Notes under the pieces: generated by a model
The model's database searches: none
What the model saw: the letters and a program-made list of their open reading frames with translations, nothing else
What the model was told of the DNA's origin: nothing
Shown: in pieces, positions 6,626 to 6,872 of the stretch
Position numbering within the stretch: the first letter of the stretch is position 1
How the letters are laid out: each line of letters starts with the position of its first letter
Assembly: GCA_945875045.1 (NCBI GenBank)
Contig: CAMCIX010000085.1
Location: 1 to 6,872, forward strand
DNA length: 6,872 bases
Origin: an uncultured Clostridia bacterium
GTDB taxonomy: Bacteria; Bacillota; Clostridia; Oscillospirales; Acutalibacteraceae
Direction of reading: 5' to 3'
Program-made: the position numbers and the translations under genes

Positions 6626-6669
6626 TTAGCGGCGGGACTCTGCTTTTTCAGAATCTCGCCGCAAGCTAA
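6626..6669 (-). promoter_or_regulatory. Strong hairpin between pilin and prepilin peptidase genes
   Basis: Arms at 6629-6642 and 6649-6662 form a 14-pair stem with one A-C mismatch and one G-U pair, and a six-base loop (AAAAAG in the transcript). A TTA/TAA pair (6626-6628 and 6667-6669) may extend it past a small bulge. No U-tract follows, so it is not a standard intrinsic terminator. It begins nine bases after the tandem TGA TAA stop of the pilin gene. It may stabilise the 3' end of the pilin mRNA or serve as a processing or partial stop point, letting pilin be made in excess of the machinery. The structure is seen; the function is inferred. The remainder of the 73-base spacer holds the peptidase ribosome-binding site. 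Confidence 0.65.
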
Positions 6670-6677
6670 AGTTGTTA

Positions 6678-6872
6678 TCAGCCGCTAAAACTGAAAAGCT
6701 CGGTGATCTTGCTGGTCACGGTGGGCATGATGGTTGTGTTGAACAGCGTATACAAACCGCCGAGGAGCAATGCGCCGATAACAACGGCGATCAAAATCTT
6801 CACGCCGGAATCGACATAGCCCTCAGCCTTCTTGTTGGCGACTGCGCACTTAGCGGAAATGATTGCGGAATT
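6678..6872 (-). CDS. Flp-pilin-like small protein, DUF6133-like (5' end outside window)
   Basis: The frame enters at the window edge and ends at TGA 6678-6680, followed at once by an in-frame TAA. The visible 64 residues show a leader tail (ISAKCAVANKKAEG), then YVDSGVK, one strongly hydrophobic helix (about residues 23-40 of the visible part, with IAVVIGALLLGG), and a short polar end finishing SFSG. Size, leader, helix placed straight after the G-Y junction and position before a prepilin peptidase fit the major Flp-type pilin. The sequence also resembles the small clostridial DUF6133 proteins as I remember them. The E-at-+5 pattern of classical Flp pilins (G/xxxxEY) is absent: the Glu precedes the Gly. 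It is about 53% GC over 6721-6840. The start codon and promoter lie outside the window. Major-pilin status is inferred from context. Confidence 0.8.
   Translation of the reverse strand, partial: NSAIISAKCAVANKKAEGYVDSGVKILIAVVIGALLLGGLYTLFNTTIMPTVTSKITELFSFSG

Noticed and set aside
6626..6669. Hairpin read as a rho-independent terminator
   Set aside because: The stem is strong, but TAATCTG follows instead of a U-tract in the direction of transcription, so complete termination is unlikely.
6605..6677. Possible internal promoter in the spacer before the peptidase (a TAATCT-like -10)
   Set aside because: No convincing -35 box at the right distance; the -10 match is weak and lies just beside the hairpin.

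Overview
The window is one dense block of minus-strand genes encoding most of a Tad-type (tight adherence) type IV pilus or secretion machine. The organism is very probably a monoderm Firmicute of the class Clostridia, of the Oscillospiraceae/Ruminococcaceae kind. The grounds are near-consensus AGGAGG ribosome-binding sites before most genes, TTG starts with good sites, small single-pass proteins resembling the clostridial DUF6133 and DUF4320 families, and no secretin or pilotin gene among the genes seen. The taxonomic call is inference.

In transcription order (high to low coordinates) the genes are: the 3' part of a small Flp-pilin-like gene (6678-6872, cut by the window edge); a 73-base spacer with a strong hairpin; an A24 prepilin peptidase (5966-6604); a CpaB/RcpC-like SAF-domain membrane protein (5221-5949); a short CpaE/TadZ-like P-loop ATPase (4506-5228); the CpaF/TadA motor ATPase (3193-4506); two inner-membrane platform proteins, TadB-like (2273-3196) and TadC-like (1388-2257); two TadE/TadF-like pseudopilins (961-1374 and 479-949); and the 5' part of a membrane-anchored protein with an acidic linker and the start of a zinc ribbon (2-466, cut by the window edge). 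Apart from the hairpin spacer, neighbouring genes overlap or lie at most 16 bases apart, so they very probably form one translationally coupled operon. No gene-free stretch exceeds 73 bases, and I see no plus-strand gene, RNA gene, CRISPR array or insertion sequence.

From known Tad biology, the peptidase would trim the pilin and pseudopilins, CpaF would drive assembly through the TadB/TadC platform, the CpaE-like protein would position the machine, and the CpaB-like protein would act outside the membrane. The least ordinary points are a common N-K-[KR]-[AG]-[ED]-G-Y-[IV] motif at the start of all three pilin-like proteins, the hairpin that may separate pilin dosage from machinery dosage, a CpaE-like ATPase without the usual receiver-like domain or MinD signature lysine, low GC in the peptidase gene, and the terminal zinc-ribbon membrane protein.
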